The position numbers were made by a program, and so were the translations under genes. Of a stretch of DNA of 64,000 nucleotides, positions 1-9,812 are shown in pieces (within the stretch, counting starts at the first letter, position 1; each line of letters starts with the position of its first letter). Origin of the DNA: Trichomonas tenax (lineage: Eukaryota > Parabasalia > Trichomonadida > Trichomonadidae); contig JALKBU010000028.1 of NCBI GenBank assembly GCA_023091735.1, positions 62,001 through 126,000 of the forward strand. The letters run 5' to 3'. The notes under the pieces were generated by a model. That model searched no databases. It worked only from the letters and a program-made list of their open reading frames with translations, and had not been told where the DNA came from.

Positions 1-260
1 TTTTGTTAAGATCATAACTTTAACATGTGATATCGAGGATTCATTAACTAATTGAAGCAATGCCAAAATCAGCAAATGTAATTACTCAATCCAAGCACAG
101 TTGTTCTCTCTAAAACAAAATAGATCTTGCGATCAAAATTCTTTAAACATGAAAAACATGTTTTTAATTGCCTAAATGTTATGAAGCATATCTAGAAAAG
201 ATTGATAAAGATTTAAAACATGTCGAAAGATGAATAATAGGTTTATACAAAATAAAAAGT

Positions 261-617
261 CTATTTCTGCTTTGGAGCGTTAAGAATGTTATTAAGCTTG
301 TTGAGCCTTGCCTGAACATTCATAATTCTCTTCTTGCATGCTTGAACTCTGGAGATTGAATTTTGTATTTGTCTAATTCCGTATGGATAGTTTGGTAATG
401 CGGATAATTCCTTGATCTGATTTATGCTCTCCTGAAAATAGTCAACTTTAACTGTCAATTTAACCTGACTTTCGAGGGCATCCTTCCAAATGCCTTGTGC
501 GGCATTAAGAAGCATCACCATTTTCTCTTTGAGGAGTTCTCCATTTGGATCTTTCGGAAGTTCTTCCTTCTTTTCTTCTGTTTGAACGACTTCCTGCTCT
601 ACTTTTTCCTCACTCAT
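261..617 (-). CDS. Snapin-like BLOC-1 subunit
   Basis: This is a 118-residue, all-helical protein with an acidic, Glu/Lys-rich N-terminus (residues 1-25). Its body resembles Snapin: residues 48-52 read ESQVK where human Snapin has ESQVE, and the C-terminus reads RIMNVQARLNKLNNIL, close to the Snapin tail of a Gln/Arg-rich helix ending in RLRRLN. Snapin is a small coiled-coil subunit of BLOC-1, which acts in endosome and lysosome-related trafficking and links cargo to motors. The length is slightly below human Snapin (136 residues). The ATG is the first in the frame and the stop is TAG, with TAAA a few bases further on. The gene is divergent from the LC8 gene across about 620 bp. It could instead be another short coiled-coil protein such as a prefoldin-like subunit; the call rests on the ESQV and C-terminal motifs. 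Confidence 0.62.
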   Translation of the reverse strand: MSEEKVEQEVVQTEEKKEELPKDPNGELLKEKMVMLLNAAQGIWKDALESQVKLTVKVDYFQESINQIKELSALPNYPYGIRQIQNSISRVQACKKRIMNVQARLNKLNNILNAPKQK

Positions 618-1238
618 AATTTTTATAAAAAAGTGTCACATATATGCCAAATAAATAATTTATATGTCAAAATTTAATACACAGATATTTAGAAGATAAC
701 ATTTTGTTCCTATGCTTAAATCAAGTAGTTGTGATATTTAACAAAAGATTTATTGATATCATTGTAATATCTCTTCAAATATACAAAATCATAGCTCAAT
801 TCTTTGGTTATAGCCTAACAACAATACATTGAATATAATTTTATTGCCCTATAACTTGTTATGCTTTATTATTTTGTTGAAAATATCGATTTCATATAGA
901 AGCCTGATGCTTTATAGATAAATAAACATCCAATTTTTAAGCATATACTCAATGTTTCAAACTTCAATCTTGAAAATATATTTTGCGATAAATATAAAAT
1001 TGGAATTATGAAAAATTAAACAGACAAAAAGTTTTCCATTATGATATATTCATGGAAGCAATCGATATAAGATCAATATCTTTAATAAATTGTGATAATA
1101 ATTCGAATTTTACTAAAGTTATATTTGGAAAAGTAAAACTGAATATACCCAAAGATTAAATTTGCAAAAAAACTCCAAAAAGAAAATTGTCGGCGGTTTT
1201 TTTGTTCTTTTTTGTCCGTTACAAATTAGATTCAAAAA
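618..1238. other. Divergent intergenic region
   Basis: This AT-rich spacer separates the start codons of the Snapin-like gene (minus) and the LC8 gene (plus), so it should hold both promoters. I see no open frame of note. A copy of the recurrent intergenic motif (ATGTCAAAATTT) lies near 664-675. The sequence TTCAAAAAATG abuts the LC8 start and could be a weak initiator. Confidence 0.5.
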
Positions 1239-1571
1239 ATGGCTCAAGCCCAAGCAGCAGATCTAGATTTCAACCCTAAATTCATCGACATGGACGAGGA
1301 AAGAGTCGACGAAGCCAAAAAAATTATCAAAGAGGCAGTGAACACATGCTCTGACGAGCGCGAAATGGCGAAAAAGATCAAGCTTCACTTCGATGAGCTA
1401 TACGGCAAGATTTGGCATTGCGTCGTTGGTAAATCATTTGGTACATTCGGCACTCACGAAACAAAGAATTATTTATATATCTATTATAAACAAACAGCTG
1501 TCCAGCTCTGGAAATGCGGTTATATCTACGAAAAGGCTGCTCAGACAGAAGACAAACAAGAACAGAACTAA
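1239..1571 (+). CDS. Dynein light chain LC8 (DYNLL type)
   Basis: This 110-residue protein is a dynein light chain of the LC8 family, a dimeric hub that binds short linear motifs on dynein intermediate chain and many other partners, in the cytoplasm and the flagellum. The LC8 core is clear: DERE.AKKIK.HFDELYGKIWHCVVGKSFG at about residues 39-68, then YLYIYYKQTAVQLWKCG at about 79-95, which corresponds to the beta-strand that forms the peptide groove (FYLGQVAILLFKSG in animals). It is longer than the usual 89 residues because of a 15-residue N-terminal and a 15-residue acidic C-terminal extension, and it is diverged from the near-invariant LC8 sequence, so it may be an axonemal paralogue. The start is the first ATG; the stop is in TAAA, a trichomonad 3'-end signature. 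Confidence 0.93.
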   Translation: MAQAQAADLDFNPKFIDMDEERVDEAKKIIKEAVNTCSDEREMAKKIKLHFDELYGKIWHCVVGKSFGTFGTHETKNYLYIYYKQTAVQLWKCGYIYEKAAQTEDKQEQN

Positions 1572-2151
1572 ATATTGCTTCAGTATTCTAAACATTTACA
1601 TTTGTTTCCCTACATTACATTTTTTTGTTTTAAAGCAGTAAATATATCTTTAGAACTTTTAATAAGAAATCACTTGACTATTGTTTTGGACTATTTTTTG
1701 TGGAATTTTGGTTTTGTTATATATTTTAACGAACTAAATGCCATATTAGACAAAATCAATGGCAAATATATAAATGAATCAAATCTCAAAACTTTCATAG
1801 TTTATAGCTATAATAATAAATATCGAATTAGAATAATTAATTTTAACATTGTATATTGCTATCTTTTTACAAACACGTTGAATTTGATCGATTGGATCTA
1901 CTTTAGAATATCCAATTCTATAAAGAATAGACATTTTGAAATTTGAAGTGGAAAATCCTATAAAATGTAATTGGATCAAATCAAAACTTAAAGTCTCTTC
2001 TATTGTAGCATAGCTATTATCTATTTCTAAGAAGATTGATTTGGGTCATAGAGTTTTTAATGCTGCTGCATAATGGTAATCATGAAATTGAATGAATTTA
2101 ACGAAAATGTACTTATGGCTTCACACAAGATGCATGTTTCCCTGATATTTT
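1572..2151. other. Intergenic, convergent 3' ends
   Basis: This AT-rich spacer lies between the LC8 stop and the stop of the small minus-strand gene. Short open frames here are compositionally poor and match nothing recognisable. No repeat or RNA gene was seen. Confidence 0.4.
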
Positions 2152-2493
2152 TTAAAATGTCTGATAATGAGGAGCCTCTGGATCTCCGTGATACAAAGAT
2201 CCACTTATAATGGATAAGGCTTCATCCCTTTGCATTTTAACTAAACTTTCAAGATTTAGCTCATATATTTCGCTCAAATGGGATATTATATATTTGATTG
2301 GAACATCTTCTGTTCCATCAAGTTTGTATTGTTTTTCTTGTGGTTTTTCTTTTATTCTCATGGTATCGAAGTCAGAATTTTGATGATTTGGTTTGATTTC
2401 TGCTTCGCTTGGTTTAGATATTCCATAGGAACATCTGATGTACTCCTTTTTCCCAACTAATTGATCTCTAAAAGCATCAAAATCAAAAGACAT
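2152..2493 (-). CDS. Small hypothetical protein (113 aa)
   Basis: I do not recognise this protein. It has 113 residues, is soluble and charged, has no signal peptide or membrane segment, and ends in a predicted helix pair (residues about 66-98, KYIISHLSEIYELNLESLVK followed by MQRDEALSIIS). The evidence that it is a real gene is its promoter: the ATG overlaps the initiator (TCATAATG on the minus strand), so the predicted 5' UTR would be about 3 nt, as expected for trichomonad genes. Its codon usage resembles that of neighbouring genes. It could be a small subunit of a larger complex; no function is proposed. Confidence 0.55.
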   Translation of the reverse strand: MSFDFDAFRDQLVGKKEYIRCSYGISKPSEAEIKPNHQNSDFDTMRIKEKPQEKQYKLDGTEDVPIKYIISHLSEIYELNLESLVKMQRDEALSIISGSLYHGDPEAPHYQTF

Positions 2494-2498
2494 TATGA
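2493..2498 (-). promoter_or_regulatory. Inr-type initiator overlapping the start codon
   Basis: The minus strand reads TCATAATG. This matches the trichomonad initiator TCA+1Y(T/A), with the presumed +1 A only 3 nt before the ATG. Confidence 0.5.
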
Positions 2499-3093
2499 TT
2501 TTTAACAGATTTTTGACATACTTCTATTTACATGTCATAATTTATGTTTCCTTATCTTTTTGAGAATATTATTTAGATTGAACAGTTTTAACGATGCAAA
2601 CATAATGCATATGAGCAACTGCATTTCACATGTGAATTGCCTCGATATTAAATGAAGATATTTTGAAGACCTAAATGATTCTAAATTATTGGCTGTCGGT
2701 TTAATAAAAAGATAGTTAAAATGAAGTTAAAGATAAATGCAATGTGAATAAATCCATAGCGAACATTTTCTGAATTGAACTTTTTTCATATTATGAAATT
2801 CTTGGTATATTAATAGAACATTAAAATAGTTTCACTTTCCAAATATATCTTCTGTCAAGCTCAACATATTAAACAAGAAAAAATACAAATTGATTCCATC
2901 TTTACATGTCAATAAATAAAATTTACGCGTCATAATATAATATTTTGACAAGTAAAATGTCAAAATAATAATCAAAATGAATGAAAACAGTAAGTTTTTA
3001 ATATTTAGACATAAAACATTATTGCCAGACTAAATATCGTATAAAAATAACTAAAATTTGTGGACGATAGAAATCGACCAACTTATCAAAATA
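2494..3093. other. Intergenic with a cluster of the TTTGACAWGTAAA motif
   Basis: This spacer separates the divergent starts of the small hypothetical gene and Rpn5. It contains TTTACATGTCA (2527-2537), TTTACATGTCAA (2901-2912), a variant TTTACGCGTCAT (2922-2933) and the small palindrome TTTTGACA..TGTCAAAA (2943-2965). No coding potential was seen. Confidence 0.5.
2901..2965. promoter_or_regulatory. Cluster of TTTGACAWGTAAA motifs
   Basis: Three tightly packed copies, in both orientations, of a motif that recurs in several other intergenic regions of the window. The last copy (2943-2965) is an 8-bp inverted repeat TTTTGACA/TGTCAAAA with AAGTAAA inside it. It lies about 130 bp upstream of the Rpn5 start, which suggests a regulatory role, but none is known to me. 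Confidence 0.4.
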
Positions 3094-4389
3094 ATGGAAA
3101 TTCCTTTTGCAGAGCGTATCAGCAATATCGTCGACAGAGTGGACGAAACTCTCGAGAGACGTGCAGCGCTTCTCGAAGACGTCGTTGATGAAGTCATTCA
3201 AGACGAAGCTAACATTGAAGAACGCGTTACAGACTTTGAGCTTGTTTTAAATCATTTGTTAGACACATACATTCAACTTCATTACTCCGACAAGTTTGCT
3301 TCACTTCTTGATCATTTAGCAGAATATTTCACAAAAATTCCGAAAGCTCGTACAGCTAAACTCGTCAGAATTATCATTCAGGCACTCAGAAAGGTCCCAG
3401 GCACTCTCGATCTCCAGGCTGAGCTCTGCCACAAGTGGATCGAGTGGTCTAAGGAGCAGGAGAGAACATTGCTTCGCCAGCGCTTGGACACAGAGCTTTC
3501 TGAGATCCTTCTTGAGCAACACAAATACAACGACGCAATCGAAATTCTTCAGCGCTTAACATCAGAACTCAGAAAGGTCGATCACAAATCTCAGCTTATT
3601 GAAGTTCACTTGATCGAATCCCGCACGTTCAGAGGCCTTGGAGACTTCTCACGTGCTAAAGCTGCACTCACTGCCGCTCGTACTAACGCTGCTGCAGTTT
3701 ATACTCCACCATTGTTGCAGGGACAGCTCGATCTCGAGAGTGGTATTCTCTTCAACGATGATGGTGACTACAGAACAGCTTCATCATACTTTGCTGAAGC
3801 TTTCGACGCTTTCGCAAATGCCGGTGATCCTTTGGCTTTAGACGCCCTCAAGTACCGCCTTTTGTGCCGCATTCTTGATGGCAGAGCATCTGAGTGCCCA
3901 GCTATTGAGGCAACAGCAGCACTAGTTTTTCAAAATTCAAAGAACAATTTATTACGCAAAAATACACAGATCGAGACAATGTTAGAAATTGCTCGTGCTA
4001 GTGAGGCAAAGTCTCTTCATGATCTCCTTGAAATTATTAAAAATCGCAAGGCAGATCTTGATGCTGATCCAGTTGTTTCACATAATGTTAAGAACCTTAT
4101 AGATTCCCTCGAGGAACAGCATCTTCTTAGAATTGTTAAGCCATACTCTGCTGTTCAGCTCGCTCGTATCGCCGAACTTATCAATCTCGACGTCGAGCAA
4201 GTTGAAGCTAAGCTTGTTCAGATGATCCTTGATCAGAAGCTCAAGGCATCCATCAATCAGGCTGATGGAATCCTCAATATATTTGAGGATGAGGAAGCTA
4301 ATGAAATCCTTACAGAATCCATCGATTTGATTGAGAATATGGATAGTGTTGTTGATGCACTTTACAATCGTTGCAAGTTAATGAACTAA
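3094..4389 (+). CDS. RPN5: 26S proteasome regulatory subunit Rpn5 (PSMD12)
   Basis: This 431-residue protein is a lid subunit of the 26S proteasome. It has the Rpn5 layout: an N-terminal helical-repeat solenoid (about residues 20-290, with the conserved KAR.LVRIIIQALRKVPG segment near residue 88) and a C-terminal PCI/winged-helix domain (about 300-400, EEQHLLRIVKPYSAVQLARI and the following AKLVQMILDQKLKASINQA). The C-terminal LNIF strand and final helix are also typical. The length is close to the usual 440-456. The open frame extends upstream to a TTG at 3058, but I place the start at ATG 3094, which sits just behind TTATCAAAATA. The stop is TAA within TAAA. Codon usage here is notably more GC-rich than the surroundings, as expected for a highly expressed housekeeping gene. 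Confidence 0.93.
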   Translation: MEIPFAERISNIVDRVDETLERRAALLEDVVDEVIQDEANIEERVTDFELVLNHLLDTYIQLHYSDKFASLLDHLAEYFTKIPKARTAKLVRIIIQALRKVPGTLDLQAELCHKWIEWSKEQERTLLRQRLDTELSEILLEQHKYNDAIEILQRLTSELRKVDHKSQLIEVHLIESRTFRGLGDFSRAKAALTAARTNAAAVYTPPLLQGQLDLESGILFNDDGDYRTASSYFAEAFDAFANAGDPLALDALKYRLLCRILDGRASECPAIEATAALVFQNSKNNLLRKNTQIETMLEIARASEAKSLHDLLEIIKNRKADLDADPVVSHNVKNLIDSLEEQHLLRIVKPYSAVQLARIAELINLDVEQVEAKLVQMILDQKLKASINQADGILNIFEDEEANEILTESIDLIENMDSVVDALYNRCKLMN

Positions 4390-4503
4390 AGGTTTTGATA
4401 TCATTATTTATTAAATAAACATTCGTTTCTTATACAATATCAACTCAAACAGTTTTAGAATATATCGAAATAACATTTTTTAAAAAATACAAACAAATAA
4501 AAA

Positions 4504-5679
4504 TTATTCTCGTTGAAGAATCTTTCTATAGTGTGCATTGAAAGAATTCTTCACGAGACTCGAATGGAGACTCCTGAACGCAAGAGGTCTTTCAGGAGGT
4601 ATAATATAAGGCTTATGGCCAATTGTTGAAATATATCCACCTTTATCACTCAGATCTCTCTTGATGTTATATTTTGTGGACTCTGGCGTGCCTTTGAGTG
4701 TTGTATCTTCCCAATTGCCACCGAGTCTATTTTCCTTTGAGCGAATTACGACAGATGCAGACTGTAATTTCCTGTCGATGTCATACTTTGTCGATGGAGG
4801 TGGAAGGAAAGAAGGTTCTGCCATTCTGATAGTCTTTGATGCGAAGAAAGAATCAGGACACTTTGCGACTGGTTTGTTGATAACTGGCGGAGCATATTGA
4901 AGTGGGTCAGGCTTCTTATCTAATGACCTAAGAACAGCACTAAGCTTTTCGATTTTTGGATCTGATTCAACCATCGTGTAACTTGATGATGTTCCGAATT
5001 CATCAGGAAGTGTGTATGTATCTGGCGATGGAGACTTTGATGGTGGGTCTTTGAACCTCTCATAGCCGCTCACAAACATTGTTGAAGATTTTTCCATTCT
5101 TGGGATGTCTCCAATGCCATCTCTTATAACAGCGTACTTATCTGGTGCGGGAACACGTGGTGGATCAGCAAATAATTTACGAGGAACTTCTGAATAAAAC
5201 TCATTCGACTCAATGCTTGTTCTAAATTCAGCATTGGGGAATCTATTCTGTGGCAAAACAGTATTTTTCTTCGGTCCCCATTCAGGATGCGCCAAATCTC
5301 CATTCAGTGGTGCTGGACCGGGGGGATCTGGGTCTTTTGGATTTAATTTATGGTATATTTTTGTTTCTTTCGGTACATGCGTGTAATCGCATGAACTTGG
5401 AGTGTTTCTTTGATCTTTTTTGTCTTTCGGTTGTATATATTTCATTGTTTCGCGTAAAAACTTTGGTTTTTCAGGATTGTAAGCGCCAGGACCCGGAGTT
5501 CCGTCATCGAACTGCTGGTCCAGTCTTATTATCGATCCATCGGGTTGTGGAATAAATCCTGTGCAATACTTCGATAAAACGCCGCCTGTGGCACCTTCGT
5601 ACACGCGCATGACGGGTGGAGGATGCCTGTCGATGTATCTCTGCATCTTGTTTAACTCGTCAACTGTGTACAAAGCCAT
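4504..5679 (-). CDS. Sperm-tail PG-rich repeat (SHIPPO/STPG-like) flagellar protein
   Basis: This 391-residue protein consists of degenerate PG-rich (STPGR/SHIPPO) repeats. The best copy is TPGPGAYNP at residues 61-69; weaker ones with a P-x(2-4)-Y core follow (PSSCDY, VPAPDKY, SPSPDTY, PDPLQY, PPSTKY, TPESTKY). Proteins with these repeats are microtubule inner or associated proteins of axonemes and other stable microtubule arrays, so in a flagellate this is probably an axonemal or pelta-axostyle component. It is Pro- and Lys-rich, has no membrane segment and no signal peptide. The start is the first ATG. Its 3' end converges with Rpn5 across about 110 bp. Confidence 0.85.
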   Translation of the reverse strand: MALYTVDELNKMQRYIDRHPPPVMRVYEGATGGVLSKYCTGFIPQPDGSIIRLDQQFDDGTPGPGAYNPEKPKFLRETMKYIQPKDKKDQRNTPSSCDYTHVPKETKIYHKLNPKDPDPPGPAPLNGDLAHPEWGPKKNTVLPQNRFPNAEFRTSIESNEFYSEVPRKLFADPPRVPAPDKYAVIRDGIGDIPRMEKSSTMFVSGYERFKDPPSKSPSPDTYTLPDEFGTSSSYTMVESDPKIEKLSAVLRSLDKKPDPLQYAPPVINKPVAKCPDSFFASKTIRMAEPSFLPPPSTKYDIDRKLQSASVVIRSKENRLGGNWEDTTLKGTPESTKYNIKRDLSDKGGYISTIGHKPYIIPPERPLAFRSLHSSLVKNSFNAHYRKILQRE

Positions 5680-5951
5680 AAATCCTGTCCTGACACCACG
5701 CAGAACGTTTTTTTGAAGCTCTTTACGTGGACGATTTTTCTATCTAAATTTGAAATACATGCATTCTCTACATTCTGATTTTCTCTGAAAATACACATGA
5801 TTGCTGTTATCAAATTAATATGAGATATTATATAATAAATAACGGGCTATGTTAATATTGGTAAGATTATTCCCATGAGTTGCTGAACAAATATCCATAG
5901 AGCAATTTCATGTATTATCTTCGAATAGCAATTGATCTTGTTTATTTAATT

Positions 5952-6007
5952 ATTGACAAGTAAAATCCTAATTTTTGACATTTATGATATCTCTTTGACA
6001 AGTAAAG
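5952..6007. promoter_or_regulatory. Cluster of TTTGACAWGTAAA motifs
   Basis: ATTGACAAGTAAAA (5952-5965), a half copy TTTTTGACATTTA (5972-5984) and TTTGACAAGTAAA (5994-6006). All are in the same orientation, with 21-22 bp between successive GACA cores, about 270-320 bp upstream of the PG-rich repeat gene's start. Confidence 0.4.
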
Positions 6008-6804
6008 TGCATTTATTTGTCATTTTCACACTTTTAAGGGTAATCCTTTTTTGAGAACACTTACACCAATTTTATAATCAAATGTCAACTAATTCGGTGA
6101 TTCAACTCAATATAATGATCAACTGCAGTTTTCAACATTTGCCATTATTGTTTTAGAGAATGCGCAATCAATCTTTACTAAATGAGGCAATGAGTATAAG
6201 CGTTAATGAAATTATTCAAATGATAGGCTCTGACATGATGAGCGCAGGAAATAAATTGTCAATTTCATTTGATAATCAGCATTATGAAATGATGTTCCTA
6301 ATTTTCCCAAGATCATTAATATCACTTTATATTCTTCGGAGTGATAAGAATGCATTCTTCTCAATTTAATAAACTTGTCAAATTTAGCCGCGCAAAAAAG
6401 AGTCATCATTATTTTTGGGAGAATAACACACAGAGCTTATGTGTGAATACTTGGAGTACTTTTTTTTTCAAAAAAAGCTAAAAAAGCATATTTGTGATTA
6501 GATTTACTTATTTATCATCGACAACAACCTATTTTACGTTATAAAAATGCTATACAATGGGAATATAATATATTATAATGAGTAAAGCACATCATGGCAA
6601 ATCAATGTTTTTGATGCAAGATATATCTAATATTTTAATGAAACATAGACTTTGTTAGCTAATTCTTTAATATATCCTGCACAATATGATTTTGCACATT
6701 GGGGTTCAATAACTTCGCAAAAAGTTAATCCAGTGAGTTAAAAAACGAGTTTCGCCGACTTTGGGTATAAAAATTTAATTGCCCTTATTGATTGGGGGTG
6801 CAGG

Positions 6805-6822
6805 TTTCTAGAAAAGCTGACA
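6805..6822 (+). repeat. Dispersed 18-mer TTTCTAGAAAARCTGACA, copy 1
   Basis: This 18-mer recurs with one substitution at 25953-25970, inside the TA-flanked element. It contains the palindrome TTTCTAGAAA. It may mark the end of a dispersed element whose extent I cannot define. Confidence 0.35.
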
Positions 6823-7089
6823 ATAAAGGCCTGTTTGAAACAGAGAAATCAAGCAATTTACTTAAATACCATTAAATTCTTAAATATTTTTATATTTTGG
6901 AAGTAAAAAAATGTCGAGTTTTTGCCTTCAATACCATTTTTTATTTTCTTTGCAGTTCTACTTAAGAAAAGAAGACCAATGCGCGTATAATTTTATTGTT
7001 TATACATCAGGCATAGCTGCCAATAAGTAAATTGTATCACTTAATCTAGGAAGTTTTCTTGGTCATTCCTCTTCACAAGATGGGCACTA

Positions 7090-7860
7090 TATAGGCTCAG
7101 ATTCTTCTCTTACATAGATGAATGCGGTGTCAGCTGTTTCTGCTAATATATAACTATCTCCTGAATGACCTTGTTCGGCAGTGTTATCGGGAGATCCAAA
7201 GAAATAATTACCATCATTCAAAATGATGCGTACGAACTTCCACCAACACATCCCGATGGTCCTGCTCCACCCCCACCACTATAATAGACTCTTCCACCAC
7301 CTCCTGGGGATTCGAAGTATGATACGGCAGCATTTCCTCCAATAAAGCGTCCTCCATCTTGAGCTTTAACACTATTTCCATCTTTTCCAGGCTCTGTGTA
7401 TTTCGCTCCATTTCCAGCATATCTCTTCTCATTAGCATCACTATCTTGAGCAACAGGACCTCCATATCCTCCTATATATTGGTAGGCATCAAAAAATCCA
7501 ATTGCGCCTCCCCCACCAGCGACAATTAAAATGTTTTGTAGGTTCCTATAAAACGGAATAAAAGATGAACCGCAGCCAGTGCAGGATATCAGGCCTTGGC
7601 TAACAGCATTAGAACCGCCGCCATATGGAATTCTCGCTCTTTTGTAAGTGCAATCAACTCCTATATTCCCAGCATATCAATACAGTGTGATATCTTTATA
7701 TGTTCGGAATATTCCCTCTGAATATGCACTTTTGGCTCCCTTCCAAAAGTAACCACCTCCCTGGGCACCCCAAACCTTCAGTATGTATGTCCCATTGGTG
7801 AGTTCAATCTCAGTAATTGCACCAACTGTACTTAATCATACCATGTTATGTCAACACCAT
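7090..7860 (-). pseudogene. Glycine-rich domain protein, decayed copy A
   Basis: Conceptual translation of the minus strand gives a recognisable glycine-rich domain (ALK-type Gly_rich, a family expanded in trichomonads). It runs: EIELTNGTYILKVWGAQGGY, then LQNILIVAGGGGAIGF, then GGPVAQDSDANEKRYAGNGA, and finally GGGGRVYYSGGGGAGPSG. The frame is broken: there are in-frame stops near the N-terminus and after TLY (around 7680), and a frameshift after GGSSYAS (about 7220), beyond which the tail ILNDGNYFFGSPDNTAEQGH continues in another frame. No start codon or signal peptide can be assigned. It is homologous to copy B at 8606-9490. The intact protein would be an extracellular or surface Gly-rich domain; its function is not known. 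Confidence 0.72.
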
Positions 7861-8605
7861 GGAGATGACATTTGTTAACAATGAACTCAGTGTCGTTAAT
7901 TTTGATGCAGTAGAAATCATTCTCGTTTCTATTATAACAAATTTTGAATTCTCAAGAAATTTCTTCCCCAAAAAACGTTAAAATGGAATTGTTAATAATA
8001 GAAAAATGTGTTTTCTTAGGTTTAAAATTTGAGTAAAAATTTCAATTCTGAAATTTCTGTCTTTATAATTACAAAGATATATTCTAAAGGATAATTTGAA
8101 ATGTGGTTAATTTTATTTTGTTGTCTCAACTGTCATTCATTCGAAATCATCATAGTTCTTTTATATTCATGATGATGCTGCATATGAAGTTTTGAACAAT
8201 TTTTCATTCACCTTTTTTTTTAAAAAAAAAAATGGTTATCAACATTGATTCATTGGTTTATAATAAGTCTTTTGGCTCTAAAATAGATCTAAACAATGAG
8301 AAATCGTCAATTTTTACAACAGAAAATTTCATTTCTTGACACCGGACTTTGATGGTAATGGTTGAGGAGTAATTTTACATCGATTAAATCTTTGATGAAT
8401 CCTAAAATTCAAGTTCAATTTTAACACATCATCATCCAGCTTTATTTATGTTGAAGAACATGACTATATATATTGATACAGATGTAATTCATCAATATAT
8501 AGAAAATGAGATTTTTTTCCTCATATTTGATGGTTTTTGAATGTGAATTAATTAGCTTATTTTTTATGAATAGAATAAATGGGACTTGGTTTTTAGTAAT
8601 CTAAA
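7861..8605. other. Intergenic between Gly-rich pseudogenes
   Basis: AT-rich, with a T9A11-type homopolymer hairpin near 8210-8232. No coding potential was recognised, although the right end may be decayed sequence of copy A. Confidence 0.35.
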
Positions 8606-9490
8606 TTAGCAATAAGTTTTTACATTGATGAAAAGATTTATGGTTGAGTTAAAGGAACTACAACTAGCAATCGAAATTTGCTGAGATATGAAACACTTAA
8701 TGCATTTCATAAAATAACTTGATTCATAACATTTTATGATATCAATAATTATATATCCATTTACGAAATGCCCAAATTCATTGATTCCGTTTGGATTCAA
8801 AAAATTAGTATTTCCATCATATAAAATAACATCTTTCAAATGAGAGGAAGCATACGAGCTTCCACCATTGTCGCCTCCATAAAGTCCTGATCCACCGCCG
8901 CCTGCTGAAGCGAGGGCTGTTGCTGCAGTATTCCCTCCTGAAAATCGACTTCCATCTTCTCCATGAGTATCTGGATAATTCGATTCATTATAATCATGAT
9001 ACTTTCCTCCTTTTCCTGGAATTGTAATTCGAGCGCCAGTGCCAAAGAATCCATACGATTGTCCAAAACCACTGCTATATCCATCGTGACCAATGAGGCC
9101 TCCAAAGCCCCAAAAACATTCATTATTTGCACCACCACCTGACGCTGCGACGATCAATATATTTTCTGTATTATTGTTCATAGATACGAATGTTGCAGAT
9201 CCTCCTGTACACGATTTAACTTTACTGCTCCCAATTGCATTACTTCTGCCACCATAAAGTGATTTTGGAATAATTTGATTACTACATTCGCCTTTCTTTT
9301 CAGCAAATGCATAGAGAATTCTATTTTCTGTGGTTTCATAAATATCTTCGCTATATGCCCCTCTTCCACTCGCAGAAGCAGCAAAATATCCACCTTGCGC
9401 TCCCCAAACTCTTAATTTGAATGCTCCTGGAGCTAACGGAACTTATGCAATTGTTCCCGAATAGTCTATTTTCACTTTCCACGATACTGC
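8606..9490 (-). pseudogene. Glycine-rich domain protein, decayed copy B
   Basis: The same family as copy A, better preserved. From about 9440 down to 8606 the minus-strand frame is continuous: FKLRVWGAQGGYFAASASGR, then YGGRSNAIGSSKVKSCTGG, then ENILIVAASGGGANNECFWG, then a GGGGSGLYGGDNGGSSYASS core and a C-terminal DVILYDGNTNFLNPNGINEF strand. Just upstream, the frame has a TAA in place of the expected Gln of the TIAxVPLAPG segment (about 9443) and another TAA further up. The only ATG is internal (9181), which would remove half the domain. I therefore call a pseudogene; a truncated 191-residue protein from 9181 is the alternative. Confidence 0.7.
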
Positions 9491-9812
9491 TATTTAATGA
9501 AATTAATTTCACTTAAAATGCCAACCACATAAAATAAGAGTACTTAAAATAATTGTATCTGCAAAATTGACATCAATTAAGAGTAATCTTTGATATTTTA
9601 GAGTATGTAATAAGTCAGAAAGCTTTTTAAAGGCATGCTGCCTGTTTTACAACATCCTTTGAAGAATCTGCATCTTTAAAAAACTGTGATGATAGTACTA
9701 CATAGTTTTCATTTGTTTTGAATGTTTTTGGTTCATAATGGAAATGAAGGAAAAAGAATCAAAAAATAATTTTTAATTAATAATATGTATATAAATTATA
9801 TATATTATTGAA
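9491..9812. other. Intergenic, 3' flank of the giant gene
   Basis: AT-rich sequence with no gene seen. It should contain the 3' UTR and poly(A) site of the giant gene; TTAATTAAAAAT lies just after its stop on the minus strand. Confidence 0.35.

Larger units (their letters stand above)
5680..7089. other. Long intergenic region with motif cluster
   Basis: I see no credible gene. It holds a second cluster of the recurrent motif (5952-6007), one copy of TTTCTAGAAAAGCTGACA (6805-6822) that is nearly repeated at 25953, and an isolated AATAACACACAG (6422-6433) resembling the trichomonad 3' splice/branch motif but lacking a partner donor. A 69-residue open frame at 6160-6369 has an ATG but no similarity I can name; it is left uncalled. 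Confidence 0.45.

Noticed and set aside
6160..6369. 69-residue frame with an ATG
   Set aside because: AT-rich composition, no initiator, no recognisable similarity.
6422..6433. AATAACACACAG, one mismatch from the trichomonad intron 3' motif ACTAACACACAG
   Set aside because: No GTAYGT-type donor and no coding exon on either side.
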